From contig NZ_JAHREN010000001.1 in NCBI RefSeq assembly GCF_019084075.1, positions 3,197,501-3,261,500 of the forward strand: 64,000 nucleotides of DNA, given 5' to 3'. The notes beneath the pieces are model-generated. The model did no database searches. It was not told where the DNA came from and was given only the letters and a program-made list of their open reading frames with translations. Every line of letters begins with the position of its first letter. The first letter of the stretch is position 1. Made by a program: the position numbers and the translations under genes. This DNA comes from Siccirubricoccus sp. G192 (GTDB lineage: Bacteria; Pseudomonadota; Alphaproteobacteria; Acetobacterales; Acetobacteraceae). This document shows positions 36,704 to 45,646 of the stretch, in pieces.

Positions 36704-37816
36704 CTAATAGACCACCACGGAGCGGATACTCTCGCCGCGCTCCATCAACTCGAAGCCGTGGTTGATCTGCTCAAGGGGCATGGTGTGGGTGATCAGGCTG
36801 TCGATGTCGATCTTGCCCTCCATGTACCAGTCCACGATGCGCGGCACATCGGTGCGGCCGCGTGCGCCGCCGAAGGCCGTGCCGCGCCAGTTGCGGCCAG
36901 TCACAAGCTGGAAGGGGCGGGTGCTGATCTCCTCGCCGGCGCCGGCCACGCCGATGATGATGCTCTCGCCCCAGCCGCGATGCGTGCATTCCAGCGCCTG
37001 GCGCATGACATGCACATTGCCGATGCATTCGAAGGAAAAATCGGCACCGCCCCCTGTGAGGTCGATGATCGCCTGCACCACCTTGTCGCGCCCGACCACA
37101 TCCGGGTTGATGAAGTCGGTCATGCCGAATTGGCGTGCCATGGCCTCGCGGTCCGGGTTCAGGTCGATGCCGATGATCCTGTCGGCCCCCACCATGCGTG
37201 CGCCCTGCAGCACATTGAGCCCGATCCCGCCCAACCCGAAGACTGCCACGTTGGCGCCGGGCCAGACCTTGGCCGTATTGATCACCGCGCCGATGCCGGT
37301 GGTGACGCCGCAGCCGATGTAGCAGATCTTGTCGAAGGGCGCGTCCTCACGGATTTTCGCAAGTGCGATCTCGGGCAGCACGGTGAAGTTGGCGAAGGTC
37401 GAGCAGCCCATGTAGTGCATGATCTGCGTGCTGTCGCAGCTGAACCGGCTGGTGCCATCCGGCATCACGCCGCGGCCCTGCGTCGCGCGGATCGCGGTGC
37501 AGAGATTGCTGCGCCGGCTGAGGCAGGTTTTGCACTGCCGGCATTCCGGCGTGTAGAGCGGGATCACATGGTCGCCGGGCTTCAGGCTGGTAACGCCGGC
37601 ACCCACCTCCCGCACCACCCCGGCGCCCTCATGGCCGAGAATGGCGGGAAAGAGCCCCTCCGGGTCGCGGCCACTCAGCGTGTACTGGTCGGTGTGGCAG
37701 ATGCCTGTCGCCATCACCTCAACCAGCACCTCGCCGGCCTGCGGCCCGCCGATCTCGATGGTTTCGATGCTGAGCGGCTTTCCCGCCGCCCAGGCCACCG
37801 CCGCGCGTGTCTTCAC
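36704..37816 (-). CDS. Zn-dependent class III alcohol dehydrogenase / S-(hydroxymethyl)glutathione dehydrogenase-like
   Basis: 370 residues. Catalytic zinc ligands include Cys40 (TGICHTD) and His62 (GHEGAG), and the structural zinc Cys set is C92, C95, C98 and C106. The Rossmann motif is [20 protein letters not shown], and [17 protein letters not shown] is typical of class III enzymes. It oxidises alcohols or hydroxymethylglutathione with NAD+. It is probably the first gene of the acyl-CoA operon; whether its real substrate is formaldehyde or another aldehyde released by that pathway cannot be told. Confidence 0.9.
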   Translation of the reverse strand: MKTRAAVAWAAGKPLSIETIEIGGPQAGEVLVEVMATGICHTDQYTLSGRDPEGLFPAILGHEGAGVVREVGAGVTSLKPGDHVIPLYTPECRQCKTCLSRRSNLCTAIRATQGRGVMPDGTSRFSCDSTQIMHYMGCSTFANFTVLPEIALAKIREDAPFDKICYIGCGVTTGIGAVINTAKVWPGANVAVFGLGGIGLNVLQGARMVGADRIIGIDLNPDREAMARQFGMTDFINPDVVGRDKVVQAIIDLTGGGADFSFECIGNVHVMRQALECTHRGWGESIIIGVAGAGEEISTRPFQLVTGRNWRGTAFGGARGRTDVPRIVDWYMEGKIDIDSLITHTMPLEQINHGFELMERGESIRSVVVY

Positions 37817-37974
37817 CGCTACTCTCCTTGCCCGATCAGGCCGCAGATTGGCGGCGCGGCGCCGCCCGGTCCAGCACCCGCAGGAGAAGTTCGGCGCGGC
37901 TCACCGGGGCGTCATTCCCGTAGCCATGTGATGGTGCAAGACTTGCGGTCGCCAGTCCAGGGAAGGAAGCCCGC

Positions 37975-38673
37975 ATGACCTTCAGCATCGCCGCGCGCTG
38001 CGCGGAAACCGGCGCGCTTGGCGTTGCGGTGGCAACCTATTCGCTGGCCTGCGGTGCCCGCGCCCAGGCCTCGGCGGGGCATGGGGCGGTGATGAGCCAG
38101 GGCTTCGCCGACCCGACCCTCGGCACCACCGCCATCCGACTGCTGCGGCAGGGGCTGCCGGCGCCCGAGGTGATGGCGCGGCTGCGCCAGGGCGACCCGG
38201 ATTTCGAATGGCGCCAGCTCAGCCTGGTTGATGCCGAGGGCCGTGCGGTGGGCCATACCGGGCGCCATACCCGTGCCTGGAGCGGTCAGGCCGAGGGCGA
38301 GGATTGCGTCGCCTGCGGCAATGTCCTGGCCGGGGAGGGGGTGGTGCAGGCGATGGTCCGCGGCTTCGAGGCATCGCGCGGCCAATCCCTCGCCGAAAGG
38401 TTGCTGCGGGCACTGGAGGGCGCGCGCGAGGCCGGCGGCCAGCGCGGTGCCGATGGCCCGATGCCGGAGCGTTCGGCGGCGTTGAAGGTAGTACTGGCCG
38501 AGGAACATCCGCTGCGCGACCTGCGGGTGGATTTCTCACCCTCCGCCATCACCGATCTCCGCCGGCTGCATGACGAATACGAACGCATGGCACCCTTCTA
38601 CGAGTTGCGCTGGCGGCGCCCGGCCGAAACACCGCCGCAGGATGCCTGGATGCGCAGATTTCAGCCGCGATAG
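37975..38673 (+). CDS. DUF1028-family protein
   Basis: 232 residues from ATG 37975 after a good AAGGAAG site. Family features: MTFSIAARCAETGALGVAVAT at the start, QASAGHGAVMSQGFADPTLG, RHTRAWSGQAEGEDCVACGNVL and LLRALEGAREAGGQRGADG. DUF1028 proteins have the Ntn-hydrolase-like fold and are often next to amino-acid or peptide catabolic genes; activity is unproven. Its end overlaps the 3' end of hyuB on the other strand by 13 bases. Confidence 0.9.
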   Translation: MTFSIAARCAETGALGVAVATYSLACGARAQASAGHGAVMSQGFADPTLGTTAIRLLRQGLPAPEVMARLRQGDPDFEWRQLSLVDAEGRAVGHTGRHTRAWSGQAEGEDCVACGNVLAGEGVVQAMVRGFEASRGQSLAERLLRALEGAREAGGQRGADGPMPERSAALKVVLAEEHPLRDLRVDFSPSAITDLRRLHDEYERMAPFYELRWRRPAETPPQDAWMRRFQPR

Positions 38674-40286
38674 GCTGCCGTATCGGTGACATAACCCGCC
38701 GCCAGATCCGCGGCCAGCGCCGCCGGCGCGCGCTCGCGCGGTGCGCCATGCCCGCCGCCACCTGGCGTGGCGAGGGCGACGCTATCGCCCGCCCGCAGCA
38801 CATATTGCCGCTTGGGATCGGTCCGCTCGCCATTGATCCGCAACTCGCCCGGCGCGCCCGGCCCGCCGCCCTCGATGCCGAAAGCCGGGAAGATGGTGCG
38901 CTCGGCGAGGAAGGAGACGGCGATCGGCGTCTCGCTGCGGCACTCGATCAGGATCTCCTGGCCCAGCCCACCGCGATGCCGCCCCGGCCCGCCGCTATCC
39001 GGACGCAGCCGCTTGTGGCGGAAGCGCAGCGGCGCGATGTGCTCGCTGATCTCGATCGAGGTGGAGGAGACGTTGGAGGGCCAGGAAAGGCAAGTGACGC
39101 CATCGCCCCGGACATTGCCGCCCATGCCGCCATTGTAGAAGAACATGTTGGCGTAGGGTCGGCCTCCGGCACGAACGCCGCTCTGGTTCATGCCCCACAT
39201 CGGCGAGCCGCAGGCCGCCATCACCCGCTCCGGCACCACCTGGCCGAGGCAGCCGAAGACCAGCATCGGCAGGTAATGCCCGATCAGCATGCGCGAGCCG
39301 CCGGGCGAGGGGAATTGCGGGTTGACGATGCAGCCCGGCGGTGCCTTCACCCGGATCGGCCGCCAGGCGCCCTCGTTGTTCGGCAGGCCGGGATTGGTGC
39401 AGACCTTCACCCCGTACATGCACATCGCATAGGTGTAGCAGAGCGCGCAGTTGATGGCGCGATCCACCTGCGCGTCGGTGCCGGCGAAATCCATCTCGAT
39501 CTCGTCGCCCCGGATGGTAAGCGCCAGGCGGATGGTGATGGGCGTATCCAGCAGCCCGTCGGTCTGCAATTCGCTGCGGTAGGTGCCGTCCGGCAGGGCT
39601 GCAATGGCGCTGCGCATCGCCGTCTCGCAGCGGCCCTGAATCTCGCGCGCGAGCTCGGTGAGGTCGGGCAGTGCGTAATTCTCCATCAGCGCCAGCAACC
39701 GATCCTCCATCAGGTCCAGCGCCACCACCTGCGCCCAGAGGTCGCCGAGCGTCTGGTCCGGCGTGCGCACATTCTGCCGGATCATTGCCACCAGGGTCGG
39801 GTCGGTCTCGCCACGCCGCATGAGCTTCAGCGGCGGGATCTGCAAGCCTTCCTCGAAAACCTCGCGCGGCTCCGGGCTGCGGATCTTGCCGCCGATATCG
39901 GGCGCATGGGCGGTGCTGGCGCTGAAGGCCACCAACCGGCCGCCGCGGAAGATCGGCTTCGCCACGGTGATGTCCGGCAGATGCCCGGTGCCGAGCCAGA
40001 GGTCGTTGGTGATGAGCACATCGCCCGGTTCAAGCTGTTCCGGCGGGAAGAAGCGCAGGAAATGCTTCACCGTCTCCGGCAGGGTGCCGATGAAGCTCGG
40101 GATGCTTTCGGTTGCCTGCACCAGGGATTGGCCCGTGGCATCGGTAACGACGCAGGAGAAATCGTAGCTCTCCCGCACCAGGGTGGAGAAGCTGGTCCGC
40201 ACCAGCGCCGCCGCTGCCTCATCCACCAGCGAGATCAGGCGTCGCCAGAGTAGTTCCAGCTCCACCGCGTCGAAGCTGCGCACCAT
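38661..40286 (-). CDS. hyuB: Hydantoinase B / 5-oxoprolinase B subunit
   Basis: 541 residues. HyuB family landmarks: DEAAAALVRTSFSTLVRESYDFSCVV, GTLPETVKHFL, PGDVLITNDLWLGTGHLPDI, TAHAPDIGGK and the late GGGGHGAPRERAP. It works with HyuA in ATP-dependent opening of cyclic amides such as 5-oxoproline or N-methylhydantoin. It starts directly after the hyuA stop with no spacing. The substrate is not predictable. Confidence 0.93.
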   Translation of the reverse strand: MVRSFDAVELELLWRRLISLVDEAAAALVRTSFSTLVRESYDFSCVVTDATGQSLVQATESIPSFIGTLPETVKHFLRFFPPEQLEPGDVLITNDLWLGTGHLPDITVAKPIFRGGRLVAFSASTAHAPDIGGKIRSPEPREVFEEGLQIPPLKLMRRGETDPTLVAMIRQNVRTPDQTLGDLWAQVVALDLMEDRLLALMENYALPDLTELAREIQGRCETAMRSAIAALPDGTYRSELQTDGLLDTPITIRLALTIRGDEIEMDFAGTDAQVDRAINCALCYTYAMCMYGVKVCTNPGLPNNEGAWRPIRVKAPPGCIVNPQFPSPGGSRMLIGHYLPMLVFGCLGQVVPERVMAACGSPMWGMNQSGVRAGGRPYANMFFYNGGMGGNVRGDGVTCLSWPSNVSSTSIEISEHIAPLRFRHKRLRPDSGGPGRHRGGLGQEILIECRSETPIAVSFLAERTIFPAFGIEGGGPGAPGELRINGERTDPKRQYVLRAGDSVALATPGGGGHGAPRERAPAALAADLAAGYVTDTAAYRG

Positions 40287-42353
40287 CTATGCAATCTCCG
40301 CCAGGATGGACCCGTCCGGCAGCACGCGCGCGGTGGCGCCCGGGCCGATGATGAAGGTGCTCTCGCTTTCCTCGAACACCGCCGGGCCGATGATCTGCGC
40401 GCCAACTTCCAGCGCGTAGCGGTCAAAGACCGGCGTCGGCAGCATGCCGCCGGCCTCGGGGAAAAAGACCGGCCGGCTGCCCTTCCGCGCCGCGCCCGCC
40501 GGATGCCGTGGCAGTTCGAGCCGCCCGCCAGCGCCTGGCATCGGCGCCGTCACGGAAAGCCGCAGCGCCACGAATTGCGCGGCGGCACCAGGCGGCGTCC
40601 GCACGAAGAGGGCGCGGTAGGCGGCATCGAAGGCCCGGCGCACCGTTGCGGCCTCCAGGCGCTCCGGCATCGGCACGGTGATCTCGCTGCCCTGCCCGAT
40701 ATAGCGCATATCCGCCAGGCGCCGGACCTGGCCGGCCTGCCGCGCCCCGGTCTCGCGCAGCACTGCCAGCGCCTCCTGCTCCAGCCCCGCGAAGAGCCGT
40801 TCCGCTGCCGCGAGGTCGGCGCCCTCCAGCGCGGCATTGAAGCTGGCAACACGGTCCACCCGGGCCGGCGCCATCAGCATGCCGATCGTGCTGCCCGCGC
40901 CGGCGCCCGGCGGGCAGACCACGCGCTTCACCCCAAGCTTCCGCGCCACATGCCAGGCATGCACCGGCGCCGCGCCGCCGGTCGCCAGCAGCGCATATTC
41001 CTGCGGCACCCGGCCGCGTTCGGCGATCGCCACGCGCGCCGCGCCGGCCATGTTTTCGTTCACCACGTCATGCACGCCGAAAGCCGCGCGCGCCGGCTCA
41101 ACCTCCAGCGCCGCCGCCAGCCGCCCAAGTGCCGCATCCGCCGCGCCTGCATCGATCCGCATGGCACCGCCGAGGAAGAAATCCGCGTTGAGATAACCCA
41201 GCGCCAGATCCGCATCGGTCACCGTGGGCTGCTCACCGCCGCGTCCGTAGCAGGCCGGTCCCGGCTGCGCGCCGCTGCTCTCCGGTCCCACCTGCAAGGT
41301 GCCGAGGTCGCTGCGCCGCGCGATGGAGCCGCCGCCCGCGCCGATCTCGATCAGTTCCACCGTGGCGATCTGGATCGGCAGCCCGCTACCGCGCAGGAAG
41401 CGCCGCTCCCGCGCTGCCTCGAACCCCCAGGCCACCAACGGTTCTCCACCATCCACCAACGCGAGCTTGGCTGTGGTGCCGCCCATGTCGAAGGCCAGCA
41501 CGCGGTCGAGCCCGGCATTGCGGCCAAACCAGGCACCGGCCAGGGCGCCGGCCGCCGGGCCGCTTTCCAGCAACTGCACTGGCAGGCGCTTGGCCTCCGC
41601 CACATGCGTCAGCCCGCCATTCGACAGCATCAGGAACAGGCCGCCCGGGATGCCGGCCCTACGCAGCGCGGCCTCCAGTCTTTCGAGATAGGCTTCGGCG
41701 AGGGGCCGCACGTAAGCGTTGGCGACGGTGGTGCTGGCGCGCGGATATTCCCGAATCTCCGGCGCGATCTCCGAGGAAAGGGACAGCGAAAGCGACGGGA
41801 AATGGCGCTCCACCGCCTCCGCCACCCTTCTTTCATGCACGGGATTGGCATAGGCATGCAGCAAGACGATCGCCAGGCTCTCCACCCCTGCGGCCACCAG
41901 CACCTCGACCTCGCGCAGCGCTCCATCCAGGTCGAGCGGGATCTCCACGCCGCCATCCGGTGCCAGCCGCTCCCGCACCTCGCGCCGCCAGGGGCGTGGC
42001 ACCAGCGGCCGCGGCATTTCCAGGAAAAGATCGTAAAGCTCGTATTTCCGCTCCCGCGCGATCTCCAGCACGTCAGCGAAACCAGCCGTGGTGAGCAGCC
42101 CGGTCGGCGCGCCCTTCCGTTCGATCAGCGCATTGGTGAAGAGCGTGGTGGCATGCACCACCCGGCCGATTTCCTCGGGCCGGACACCGGCCCTGGCCAG
42201 AACCTGCCGCGTACCTTCCAGCGCGCCGCGCGCCGGGTCGTCCGGCGTCGTGCTTTCCTTCCAGATCACCGCGCGGCCATCGCGCGGGTCGAGGATGACG
42301 AGGTCGGTGAAGGTGCCCCCGATATCGATGCCGAGGGACAGAGAGGCGGTCAT
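40287..42353 (-). CDS. hyuA: Hydantoinase A / 5-oxoprolinase A subunit
   Basis: 688 residues. It begins with the actin-like ATPase motif LGIDIGGTFTDLVILD. Other landmarks: VVHATTLFTNALIERKGAPTG, VAVIL-type strand SLAIVLLHAYANPVHERRVAE, LAFDMGGTTAKLALVDGG and IGAGGGSIARRSDLGTLQVGPESSGAQPGP. It forms the ATP-using half of the HyuAB enzyme. A tctC gene precedes it by 13 bases, suggesting that import and hydrolysis of the same compound are co-expressed. Confidence 0.94.
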   Translation of the reverse strand: MTASLSLGIDIGGTFTDLVILDPRDGRAVIWKESTTPDDPARGALEGTRQVLARAGVRPEEIGRVVHATTLFTNALIERKGAPTGLLTTAGFADVLEIARERKYELYDLFLEMPRPLVPRPWRREVRERLAPDGGVEIPLDLDGALREVEVLVAAGVESLAIVLLHAYANPVHERRVAEAVERHFPSLSLSLSSEIAPEIREYPRASTTVANAYVRPLAEAYLERLEAALRRAGIPGGLFLMLSNGGLTHVAEAKRLPVQLLESGPAAGALAGAWFGRNAGLDRVLAFDMGGTTAKLALVDGGEPLVAWGFEAARERRFLRGSGLPIQIATVELIEIGAGGGSIARRSDLGTLQVGPESSGAQPGPACYGRGGEQPTVTDADLALGYLNADFFLGGAMRIDAGAADAALGRLAAALEVEPARAAFGVHDVVNENMAGAARVAIAERGRVPQEYALLATGGAAPVHAWHVARKLGVKRVVCPPGAGAGSTIGMLMAPARVDRVASFNAALEGADLAAAERLFAGLEQEALAVLRETGARQAGQVRRLADMRYIGQGSEITVPMPERLEAATVRRAFDAAYRALFVRTPPGAAAQFVALRLSVTAPMPGAGGRLELPRHPAGAARKGSRPVFFPEAGGMLPTPVFDRYALEVGAQIIGPAVFEESESTFIIGPGATARVLPDGSILAEIA

Positions 42354-42366
42354 CGGAACATCCTGG

Positions 42367-43329
42367 TCATTCGGCGCGGATATTGCCCTGCGCCGCCACC
42401 CGCGACCAGCGCTCCCGATCGCGGCGGATATGTGCGGCGAAGGCAGGACCGTCCTCCGGGATCGCCGCCAGGCCGCGCCCGGCCAGAACCTGCGTGGTGG
42501 CAGGATCGGCCATGGCCTCCAGGAACAGCCGCGCCAGCGCCTGCGCCACCTCCGGCGGCAACCCGGCCGGCCCGACCAGCCCGAACCAATTGCTTATGTC
42601 CAGCGCCGGCAGGTCCCTGGTCAGCAGCGGCAGATCCGGCACAAGGGGCGAGGGTTGCGTTGCCGCCAGCGCCAGGGCGCGGATCTGCCCGCCGTGGATC
42701 GCCGGCGCCACCTCCGCCACATTGGCGAACATGATGTCGACCCGCCCGCCGGCGAGGTCGAGCGCCGCCGGCGCCCCGCCGCGATAGGAGACATGCAACA
42801 GCCGCAAGCCGGCTTCGGCCGCGAAATGCTCGGCCGCGAGTTGGTTGGTGGAGCCATTGCCCGTCGAGGCATAGCTCACCTCGCCCGGTCGCGCCTTGGC
42901 GTAGGCCACCAGTTCCGCCACCGTGCCGAAGGGCGCGTCGGGCCGCGCCACCAGCGCCATGGGCGTGCCTGCCAGGTTGCAGACCGGCAGCAATTCTCGG
43001 TCGAGATCGAGCGGAATCTGCGAGCCCGGCACCGCCGGGGCCACGCTCATCGAGCCCATGATGCAGATGCCCACGGTATGCCCGTCCGGCACCGCCCGCG
43101 CCACCGCCTGCAGGGCTATGAAGCCGAGCGCGCCGCTGCGGATCTCCACCACCGCCGCATGGCCGGTGCGGCGCTGGACGGCATCGGCCGCGATGCGCGC
43201 CACCAGATCCGCGGCGCCGCCAGCGGCGAAACCCACCACGATGCGAATGGGCTGGCGCGGCGCCCAATCCGCCCGCACCGATGGGGCAGCGAGCAGGGCA
43301 GGCATGGCAAGCAGGCTGCGACGATACAT
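42367..43329 (-). CDS. Tripartite tricarboxylate transporter substrate-binding protein (TctC/Bug family)
   Basis: 320 residues from ATG 43329. Signal peptide MYRRSLLAMPALLAAPSVRA, then RQPIRIVVGFAAGGAADLVAR, VSYRGGAPAALDLAGGRVD and other Bug features. It heads the tctC-hyuA-hyuB operon. It is divergent from the next tctC gene, with a 222-base gap between starts that must hold both promoters. The ligand is possibly a cyclic amide or its product (inference from hyuAB). Confidence 0.92.
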   Translation of the reverse strand: MYRRSLLAMPALLAAPSVRADWAPRQPIRIVVGFAAGGAADLVARIAADAVQRRTGHAAVVEIRSGALGFIALQAVARAVPDGHTVGICIMGSMSVAPAVPGSQIPLDLDRELLPVCNLAGTPMALVARPDAPFGTVAELVAYAKARPGEVSYASTGNGSTNQLAAEHFAAEAGLRLLHVSYRGGAPAALDLAGGRVDIMFANVAEVAPAIHGGQIRALALAATQPSPLVPDLPLLTRDLPALDISNWFGLVGPAGLPPEVAQALARLFLEAMADPATTQVLAGRGLAAIPEDGPAFAAHIRRDRERWSRVAAQGNIRAE

Positions 43330-43463
43330 GCTCCGCGTCCTTCCTGGTGCAGCGGCGGGCCTTCCCAGTCTCGCCGCGTTTCCTTCGGTATGGTCGTGGC
43401 TGGCGGGACGCAGCTTCGACGAAACCCGGAGCGGGGTCCAGCGCCCGATGCCGGACTGCGGGG

Positions 43464-43492
43464 TTGACGCGGCGAAGCACCGGGCAGGATGC
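43464..43492 (+). promoter_or_regulatory. Possible promoter with TTGACG -35 element
   Basis: In the gap between divergent tctC genes, TTGACG at 43464-43469 is followed after 17 bases by GGATGC, a weak -10. It would read into the tctC starting at 43552. The -35 is good, the -10 poor, so this is a tentative call. Confidence 0.25.
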
Positions 43493-43551
43493 TGCGGCGG
43501 AATGCGCCGGAAGTGCGCGCCCGGCCCGGCCGGGAATGGGAGGTGCCAAGA

Positions 43552-44508
43552 ATGCGCAGTCTAGCGATGACGCTGCTTGCGGTCCTGTTGCTGGCCCGCC
43601 CTGCCATGGCGGGATTCCCGGACCGGCCGCTGCGCATCCTGGGCGGCTTCGCGGCCGGCGGCACCAGCGACCTTGTCGCCCGCATCGTGGCGGAGGCGAT
43701 CTCGCCCGGCCTCGGCCAGCGCGTGGTGGTGGAGAACCGCACGGGTGCCAGCGGCATGATCGCCGCCGAGGCGATGGTCCGCGCCCCGCATGACGGCTAC
43801 ACGGTCTTCCAATGCGCCAGCCTGGTCACGGTGCTGCCGGAACTGCCGGGCATGCGGCTGCCGGTCGATACCTGGCAGGACATGGTGCCGGTTGCCAATG
43901 TCGCGCATTCCAACCAAGCGATGGTGGTGAAGGCCAGCGCGCCCTGGCGGAACGTGGCGGAGTTCATCGCCGCGGCGCGGGCGCGACCAGGTGCGCTCAC
44001 CTATGCCAGCAGCGGCATCGGCGCGCTCTCGCATCTTTCGGGGGCGCGGCTGGAGCAGCTTGCCGGCATCCGCATGGTGCATGTGCCCTATCGGGGTGCG
44101 GCGCTCGGCGTGGTGGATGTGATGGGCGGGCGGGCGGATACCATCATCACCAATCTCGGCGATGTGGTCGGGCAGGTGCGAGGCGGCGGATTGCGGCTGC
44201 TCGGCTTTGCCGATGGCATCGGCTCGCCGCTGTTCCCGGGTGTGCCGCAGATCAAGGCCACGGTGCCTGGCTATGAGATCAGCGGCTGGTTCGGCATCTG
44301 CGGCCCGCGCGACATGCCGGCCGAGGCGCTGGAGCGCTGGCAGCGGGCCATGGGCCAGGCGCTGGCCGAGCCGCAATGGCAGCGCCGCCTGCAGGAGAAC
44401 GGGCTGATCCCGCGCTTCGAGGACCCCGCCGCCTTCGCCCGCACCATGCAGCAGGACCGGCAGGTTTGGCGGGAGACGATCCGCGCCGCGAATATCCGTG
44501 TCGAATAG
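43552..44508 (+). CDS. Tripartite tricarboxylate transporter substrate-binding protein (TctC/Bug family)
   Basis: 318 residues. ATG 43552 follows GGGAGG with good spacing and starts a short signal peptide (MRSLAMTLLAVLLLARPAMA). Motifs: DRPLRILGGFAAGGTSDLVAR, VVVENRTGASGMIAAEAM, VHVPYRGAALGVVDVMGGRAD. The next gene, 16 bases on, is a clear paralogue (shared DLVARIVAEA/DFVTRLVAEA and PVENRTG-type segments), so the pair looks like a tandem duplication. Confidence 0.93.
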   Translation: MRSLAMTLLAVLLLARPAMAGFPDRPLRILGGFAAGGTSDLVARIVAEAISPGLGQRVVVENRTGASGMIAAEAMVRAPHDGYTVFQCASLVTVLPELPGMRLPVDTWQDMVPVANVAHSNQAMVVKASAPWRNVAEFIAAARARPGALTYASSGIGALSHLSGARLEQLAGIRMVHVPYRGAALGVVDVMGGRADTIITNLGDVVGQVRGGGLRLLGFADGIGSPLFPGVPQIKATVPGYEISGWFGICGPRDMPAEALERWQRAMGQALAEPQWQRRLQENGLIPRFEDPAAFARTMQQDRQVWRETIRAANIRVE

Positions 44509-44524
44509 CCGAAGGGAAACCGCC

Positions 44525-45496
44525 ATGTCGCGCCTTCTTGCCCGAACCGCCCTGCTTGCCGCCGCGTTCGGCACGCTGCTTGCCGCCCCGCCCGCATCCG
44601 CACAGGAGCGGACCATCCGCGTCCTCAGCGGTGCCTCCGCTGGCGGCTCCTCGGATTTCGTCACCCGGCTCGTGGCGGAGGCGGTGGGGCCGCTGCTCGG
44701 CGCCCGCGCCGTGGTGGAGAACCGCACCGGGGTGAATGGCACGATCGCGGCGGCCGAGGTGGCCCGCAGCGCGCCCGATGGCTATACCGTCTTCACCTGC
44801 CCGATGAGCACCATGACGATCACGCCCCAGCTCATCGGCGCCAACCTGCCGATCGACCCGGCGGCGGAGCTGACGCCCATCGCCACGGTCGCGCTTTCCT
44901 CCTACGGTTTCGTGGTGGCGGCCAATGGCCCCTACCGCAGCGTGCAGGACGTGCTGGATGCGGCGAAGCGCCGGCCTGGTCAGATTTCCTTCGCCAGCGC
45001 CGGAGTCGGCTCCGCCCAGCACCTCCAGGGCGAGTTGCTGCAGCAGAAGACGGGTGTGCGGATGACGCATGTGCCCTATCGCGGCGCCACGCCCGCGGTG
45101 GTGGATATCCTCGGCGGCCGCACCGACTTCATGATGACCAACATGGCCGACATCACCCGCCAGGTGCAGGACGGCGGGCTGCGGCTGCTGGCGATCAGCG
45201 ACGATGGCGGGTCGCCGCTGTTTCCTGATGTGCCGCCACTCTCGCGCCTGATCCCGGGCTTCGATGTCGTGGGTTGGTTCGCCATCTGCGGCCAGAAGGC
45301 CATGGCACCCGAGACGGTGCGGCGCTGGGAGGGGGCGATCCGCCAGGCGATGACGGAACCGGGGCTGGTCCGCCGCATGGCCGAGGGCGGGCTCACGCCC
45401 CGCTTCGAGGATACGGCGACCCTGACGCGCCGGCTGGAGGCCGACCGCCGGCAATGGCGGGAGGTGATCCAGAGCGTGAATCTGCGGGCCGATTAG
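44525..45496 (+). CDS. Tripartite tricarboxylate transporter substrate-binding protein (TctC/Bug family)
   Basis: 323 residues from ATG 44525, with signal peptide MSRLLARTALLAAAFGTLLA ending near ASAQ. Motifs: RTIRVLSGASAGGSSDFVTR, VVENRTGVNGTIAAAEVARS, PDGYTVFTCPMSTMTI, VPYRGATPAVVDILGGRTDF. It is in tandem with the preceding tctC. It is the last gene of the accessory region before the conserved ispDF gene on the other strand. Confidence 0.93.
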   Translation: MSRLLARTALLAAAFGTLLAAPPASAQERTIRVLSGASAGGSSDFVTRLVAEAVGPLLGARAVVENRTGVNGTIAAAEVARSAPDGYTVFTCPMSTMTITPQLIGANLPIDPAAELTPIATVALSSYGFVVAANGPYRSVQDVLDAAKRRPGQISFASAGVGSAQHLQGELLQQKTGVRMTHVPYRGATPAVVDILGGRTDFMMTNMADITRQVQDGGLRLLAISDDGGSPLFPDVPPLSRLIPGFDVVGWFAICGQKAMAPETVRRWEGAIRQAMTEPGLVRRMAEGGLTPRFEDTATLTRRLEADRRQWREVIQSVNLRAD

Positions 45497-45535
45497 CGGC
45501 ATGCGCCCCCCCGCTCCTCGCCACGCTGCTGGCGG

Positions 45536-45563
45536 CCTGCCGCGCGGTGACCCGCGCGGCAGG
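45536..45563. terminator. Strong hairpin between convergent tctC and ispDF
   Basis: Arms CCTGCCGCGCGG (45536-45547) and its exact reverse complement (45552-45563) separated by TGAC: a 12-base GC-only-closing stem. It lies between convergent genes, where a bidirectional transcription stop is expected. There is no U-run on either side, so termination would be hairpin- or Rho-assisted. Confidence 0.5.
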
Positions 45564-45646
45564 GGTGAGGATCGCTCCCGTTCAGAGCCCCGCCGACGCC
45601 GCTGCATCCAACAAGGCTCCGGGATCAAACAGATAGGGCCGAAGCC

